Shown one piece after another: positions 6,577 to 7,316 of a stretch of 7,316 bases of DNA. Each line of letters opens with the position of its first letter. Positions within the stretch are counted from its first letter, which is position 1. The stretch is from contig JBILFC010000149.1 in NCBI GenBank assembly GCA_044351785.1, positions 1 to 7,316 on the forward strand. Reading direction: 5' to 3'. Both the position numbers and the translations under genes were made by a program. Below the pieces are notes generated by a model that was not told the origin of the DNA, ran no database searches, and worked only from the letters and a program-made list of their open reading frames with translations. Source of the DNA: JAIYCX01 sp044351785. Its GTDB lineage: Bacteria; Bdellovibrionota_C; UBA2361; SZUA-149; DAOLCO01.

Positions 6577-6703
6577 GGTTCCTCTAATAGGATTTTCGGT
6601 TTTATTTTATGCACCGATTTTAGGCTCTGCAGATTTTATTTGTTATCCAATAAATATTGTAACGAGTCCAGTGGAATTTTTGGCAAATCCTGTTCCTAGA
6701 TAA
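6575..6703 (+). CDS. Possible 42-residue small protein
   Basis: An ORF beginning ATG GTT CCT, whose start overlaps the start of the divergent membrane-protein gene in the shared bases CATG (6574-6577). The product begins MVPLIGFSVLFYAPILGSAD, which looks like a short hydrophobic signal or membrane segment, and ends in SPVEFLANPVPR. No Shine-Dalgarno precedes it, and the same bases would have to serve as the leader of the divergent gene. It may be a real small exported peptide, a remnant of a longer gene (the frame stays open back to 6533), or chance. Confidence 0.22.
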   Translation: MVPLIGFSVLFYAPILGSADFICYPINIVTSPVEFLANPVPR

Positions 6704-6811
6704 AATACTAAGCATCATTTCCCCTGTAGCCCCGCCCCTTTTGAATCATGGGACTATTTTCTACGATAATGCTCTTAGAAGCTTAAAACACCAATAATTC
6801 TAAGAGGCACC
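6704..6811. other. Transposase leader region with GC-rich block
   Basis: No gene is seen between the small ORF and the transposase start. The stretch opens with a GC-rich block (CCCCTGTAGCCCCGCCCC, 6721-6738) that stands out in AT-rich DNA. It may mark the edge of the transposase-associated segment. CATGGGAC occurs twice as a direct repeat, at 6747-6754 and at the gene start 6811-6818. Confidence 0.4.
6772..6806 (+). promoter_or_regulatory. Leader hairpin that buries the transposase ribosome binding site
   Basis: CTCTTAGAA (6772-6780) and TTCTAAGAG (6798-6806) are perfect 9-base inverted arms around a 17-base loop. The right arm contains most of the Shine-Dalgarno AAGAGG (6802-6807) that lies four bases before ATG 6812. 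In the mRNA this stem would hide the ribosome binding site and limit transposase translation, as is known for IS200. It could also be a DNA hairpin recognised by the enzyme. Confidence 0.5.
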
Positions 6812-7316
6812 ATGGGACGAGTACAGAAATTCCATCCCCCTAGGAGTGTGTTATTTATAACCACCAGCCTAGAAGAGGGACTATTATTAAAACCTAACCA
6901 CCTAATGAGGACAATTCTAGCGAGTAGCCTTGCAAAGGCTCAGAAACTCCATAATGTCAGGATCTGTCACTTCCTATTTGAAGAGAACCATGTTCATATA
7001 ATTCTAGTAGTGGATAACCCCGAGGATATCCCTGGTTTTATATGCAGATTTAAGACCGAATCAGCTCACGCAATTAATAGACTACTAGGTAGGAGAAAGA
7101 GAACAGTCTGGTGTGAGGGATATGATAGCCCCATTCTAGGGAGTCCTGTTGATGTAATTAGGCAGATAGTATATCTGTATACAAATCCTTCTAAGGACGC
7201 TCTTGTAGACTCTATTGAGGATTATCCAAATCTTAGTACTTGGGAGAAGTACAAGACTAAAGACCATAAGATCCCCGCCATACCCTATAAAAGAAGGGAT
7301 ATTTTTAAGTTATCAT
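6812..7316 (+). CDS. Y1 (HUH) transposase, IS200-like/RAYT type, 3' end outside the window
   Basis: An open frame of 168 residues running off the right edge. It belongs to the Y1_Tnp family of single-strand DNA transposases, which nick with a tyrosine and hold a metal through paired histidines. The HUH-like motif is NHVHII with His60 and His62, preceded by ICHFLFEE. The nucleophile is most likely Tyr121 in IVYLYTNPSKDALV, which parallels the YxxxNPVRAGLV of REP-associated tyrosine transposases and sits about 60 residues after the histidines, as expected. VWCEGYDSPIL and EDYPNLSTW are also typical of this subfamily. The start is ATG 6812 with AAGAGG four bases upstream. Its Leu, Arg and Pro codon choices (CTA, AGG, CCC) look different from the M16 operon, consistent with acquisition. 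Whether it is an active IS, a domesticated RAYT or a remnant cannot be told without the 3' end. Confidence 0.87.
   Translation, partial: MGRVQKFHPPRSVLFITTSLEEGLLLKPNHLMRTILASSLAKAQKLHNVRICHFLFEENHVHIILVVDNPEDIPGFICRFKTESAHAINRLLGRRKRTVWCEGYDSPILGSPVDVIRQIVYLYTNPSKDALVDSIEDYPNLSTWEKYKTKDHKIPAIPYKRRDIFKLS

Overview
The window is an AT-rich piece of a Gram-negative bacterial chromosome. Evidence for a diderm host is a lipoprotein with a classical LASC lipobox, an OmpA-like C-terminal domain, and a pair of exported M16 peptidases. The complex I subunit resembles the Thermus/deltaproteobacterial type, and the M16 insertion and the Y1 transposase subfamily also recall the former Deltaproteobacteria (Bdellovibrionota- or SAR324-like lineages). 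That placement is an impression from remembered families, not a search result. No rRNA, tRNA or CRISPR array was seen.

Layout. Bases 1-356 (minus) hold the N-terminus of a long-chain acyl-CoA synthetase running off the left edge. It diverges from a lone nuoA (481-837, plus) that has no nuoB behind it. nuoA converges on a secreted protein with thrombospondin type 3 calcium-binding repeats (845-1759, minus). The two stop codons lie inside one perfect 24-bp palindrome. From 1878 to 6059 runs a tight plus-strand operon: a catalytic M16 metallopeptidase, a partner M16 lipoprotein without the zinc motif, a glycine-zipper/OmpA-like lipoprotein, and a small cytoplasmic protein that looks like a degenerate response-regulator receiver. 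A four-helix membrane protein of unknown function lies convergent to it (6088-6576, minus). From about 6720 the character changes: a GC-rich block, a hairpin that buries a ribosome binding site, and a Y1 (HUH) transposase of the IS200/RAYT type running off the right edge.

How the genes may work together. The operon is the most interesting part. The first M16 protein has the HLLEH zinc site but has lost the C-terminal Arg/Tyr pair; the second has the Arg/Tyr pair with the right spacing but has lost the zinc site. This predicts an obligate heterodimeric periplasmic protease assembled from two complementary halves, with one half membrane-anchored. The two downstream genes are translationally close and are candidates for anchoring or controlling it. 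The rest of the window looks like ordinary metabolism and surface genes plus a mobile-element-related gene.
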